From: Clostridia bacterium
GTDB lineage: Bacteria; Bacillota; Clostridia; Oscillospirales; CAG-272
Assembly: GCA_017411935.1 (NCBI GenBank)
Contig: JAFQPC010000143.1
Coordinates: 1 to 7,377, forward strand
Length of the DNA stretch: 7,377 nt
Reading direction: 5' to 3'
The translations under genes and the position numbers were made by a program. Under the pieces are notes generated by a model. That model saw only the letters and a program-made list of their open reading frames with translations, made no database searches and had not been told where the DNA came from. The first letter of the stretch is position 1; each line of letters opens with the position of its first letter. Shown here one piece after another: positions 5,918-7,377 of this stretch.

Positions 5918-7377
5918 ATGAACCGATTCAAAAGATTCGTATTCAGCGGTCTTATCGTCACTGTTGTGTCTCTTGCGGTGCGAGCCGTCTCCGTGAGCTT
6001 CAACGTTTATTTATCCAACAAAATCGGTGCCGTGGCAATGGGTATTTTTACGCTGATTTCGACCGTTTACGGCTTTGCCGTAACGGTTGCGACCTCAGGG
6101 ATCGGACTTGCCACCACAAAGCTCGTTGCCGAAGCCTCCGATGAAAGCGAAAAAAAAACAGAAAGTGTTCGGTGTACGGTTCAAAAATGCGTCATTTATG
6201 CGCTATGCTTCAGCACAGCTGCAACGCTCATTCTTTTCCTTTTATCTCCATGGATCGGCGAGTGTGTTCTGCACGAAATTCACACAGTAAAGCCCTTGCA
6301 GGCGATGGCGCTGACCCTCGTTCCTCTCTCTCTTTCCTCGGTGCTCAGTGGGTATTTTATCGGTGTGCGACGGGTCTACAAAAACGCTGCCGTCGTGATC
6401 GTCGGGCAAGCCGTTCGTATTTTTGGTTGCGTCTTTTTATTTGCGATCCTTGGTGCAGAAAACGTAGAGAGTGCCTGCCTTTCGATTGCCTTGGGCGCGG
6501 TCGCATCTGAAGCAATTTCTCTGCTTCTGCAATTTATTTTTTACGTAGCGGAAGTTCCCGAACGCTCGGAGAAAAATCTCACTTCTCGTGAGGGTCGCAC
6601 AATAAAGAAAAAACTCCTTGCCACGGCACTTCCCGTCGCATTCAGTGCCTACGTTCGCTCGGCGCTGGTGACGATCGAGCACCTTCTCATTCCTTGGGGA
6701 CTCGAACGAAGCGGTGCTACCCGTGACGTTTCTCTTGCGGCATACGGAACGGTGCACAGTATGGTGTTTCCCCTGGTTCTCTTTCCCTCTGCCATCTCGG
6801 GCTCGTTTGCAGGACTTCTTGTTCCCGAAATTGCCGAGGCAAACGCCAAAGGAGACCATGCGAGAATTGAGAGAATTATCGAGCGAGTTTTTGCTACGGT
6901 ACTCGTCTTTGCGATTGGAACGGCAGGAATTTTCGCTTGCTTTTCCGAGGAGCTTTCCCGAGTGATCTATCCCGAAACGAACGCCGCAAAGTTCATTTTG
7001 ATGATCGCACCACTCGTTCCCGTGATGTATCTCGATACTTCGGTAGACTCGATTCTCAAGGGGCTTGGTGAGCAGGTCTACTGTATGGGGGTAAACATTG
7101 CCGACGCGATGCTCTCGGTCATTCTCGTATGGATGCTGCTCCCTACGCTTGGAATTTACGGATATATCATCACGGTCTATTTTACCGAGATCGTCAATGC
7201 CACGCTCAGTATCGCAAGACTTCTTTGTGTCACAAAAATCAAAGCACACCCCGTGCGCTGGCTCCTAAAGCCTCTGATTTGCATCGTCGCCTCAGCAGGG
7301 ATCGTTCGCTTCTTTCTTTTCCGTTTTAATATTCTTGTCAATACGCCTTTTCCTTTGGGCGTGCAGATCACGCTTAC
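5918..7377 (+). CDS. SpoVB/MurJ-like oligosaccharide flippase family membrane protein (partial, 486 aa seen)
   Basis: Translation from ATG 5918 (GAAGG at 5906-5910, 7 nt spacing) is open to the right edge, and only the extreme C-terminus is probably missing, since SpoVB-type proteins are about 500-550 residues. It is a polytopic membrane protein with many hydrophobic segments, for example residues 8-28, 38-65, 91-113, 128-148, 157-180, 323-342, 358-372, 392-409 and 411-428. Family landmarks are GIGLATTKLVAEA (61-73; compare the SKLVAE element of SpoVB), LIPWGLERSG (257-266) and SILKGLGEQ (378-386). This is the MOP/MVF superfamily, which flips lipid-linked sugars or peptidoglycan precursors across the membrane. 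SpoVB and stage V relatives serve the spore cortex in Bacillus and Clostridium. Whether this copy serves sporulation, lipid II or exopolysaccharide export cannot be told from the sequence. It is divergent from rubredoxin and polA and has no visible operon partner in the window. Confidence 0.9.
   Translation, partial: MNRFKRFVFSGLIVTVVSLAVRAVSVSFNVYLSNKIGAVAMGIFTLISTVYGFAVTVATSGIGLATTKLVAEASDESEKKTESVRCTVQKCVIYALCFSTAATLILFLLSPWIGECVLHEIHTVKPLQAMALTLVPLSLSSVLSGYFIGVRRVYKNAAVVIVGQAVRIFGCVFLFAILGAENVESACLSIALGAVASEAISLLLQFIFYVAEVPERSEKNLTSREGRTIKKKLLATALPVAFSAYVRSALVTIEHLLIPWGLERSGATRDVSLAAYGTVHSMVFPLVLFPSAISGSFAGLLVPEIAEANAKGDHARIERIIERVFATVLVFAIGTAGIFACFSEELSRVIYPETNAAKFILMIAPLVPVMYLDTSVDSILKGLGEQVYCMGVNIADAMLSVILVWMLLPTLGIYGYIITVYFTEIVNATLSIARLLCVTKIKAHPVRWLLKPLICIVASAGIVRFFLFRFNILVNTPFPLGVQITL

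Noticed and set aside
6437..7249. 270-codon open frame on the minus strand opposite the flippase gene
   Set aside because: The product is rich in Arg, Lys, Asn, Asp and Cys with no domain-like pattern, while the plus strand encodes a clear SpoVB-like membrane protein across the same bases. It is a shadow frame.
1..7377. Mobile elements, CRISPR arrays, tRNA or rRNA genes
   Set aside because: I saw no direct-repeat arrays, transposase motifs, terminal inverted repeats or tRNA-like TTCGA arms in context. The window is fully explained by protein genes and short spacers.

Overview
The window looks like chromosomal DNA from a strictly anaerobic Clostridia-type Firmicute. The basis is a putative sensory [FeFe]-hydrogenase operon, a rubredoxin, a SpoVB-like flippase, a DNA polymerase I with no recognisable proofreading motifs, AT-rich spacers with near-consensus sigma-A promoters, and strong GGAGG-type ribosome binding sites. 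I cannot name the species.

Layout. Positions 1-2603 (minus strand) hold a tight five-gene operon read leftwards: DRTGG-like protein 1, an RsbW-type HATPase, a putative sensory [FeFe]-hydrogenase-like iron-sulfur protein, DRTGG-like protein 2, and the first 63 codons of a PHP-domain phosphoesterase cut by the window edge. Gaps are 20-37 bp and two gene pairs overlap. A good promoter (TAGACA-17-TATAAT) lies at 2708-2736. Just upstream of its -35 is an 18-bp site (2743-2760) that resembles the Rex (NADH/NAD+ sensor) operator. Positions 2782-5328 (minus) are polA with its own promoter. Positions 5479-5658 (minus) are a 59-residue rubredoxin with its own promoter and a strong intrinsic terminator. 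From 5918 to the right edge (plus) runs a SpoVB/MurJ-type polytopic membrane protein, still open at residue 486.

How the genes may work together. The leftward operon has the composition of a redox or H2 signalling module. Its hydrogenase-like protein keeps all four H-cluster cysteines, but the proton-shuttle cysteine is alanine (A139) and the two flanking methionines are S194 and N295, a pattern associated with sensory rather than catalytic hydrogenases. It sits between two paralogous small DRTGG-like proteins, next to a potential anti-sigma factor or kinase and a PHP hydrolase. In related Clostridia such modules lie beside electron-bifurcating hydrogenase genes (hydC/NuoE, hydB, hydA), so those are expected beyond the left edge. 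That is inference. PolA, rubredoxin and the flippase are otherwise ordinary, separately transcribed genes.
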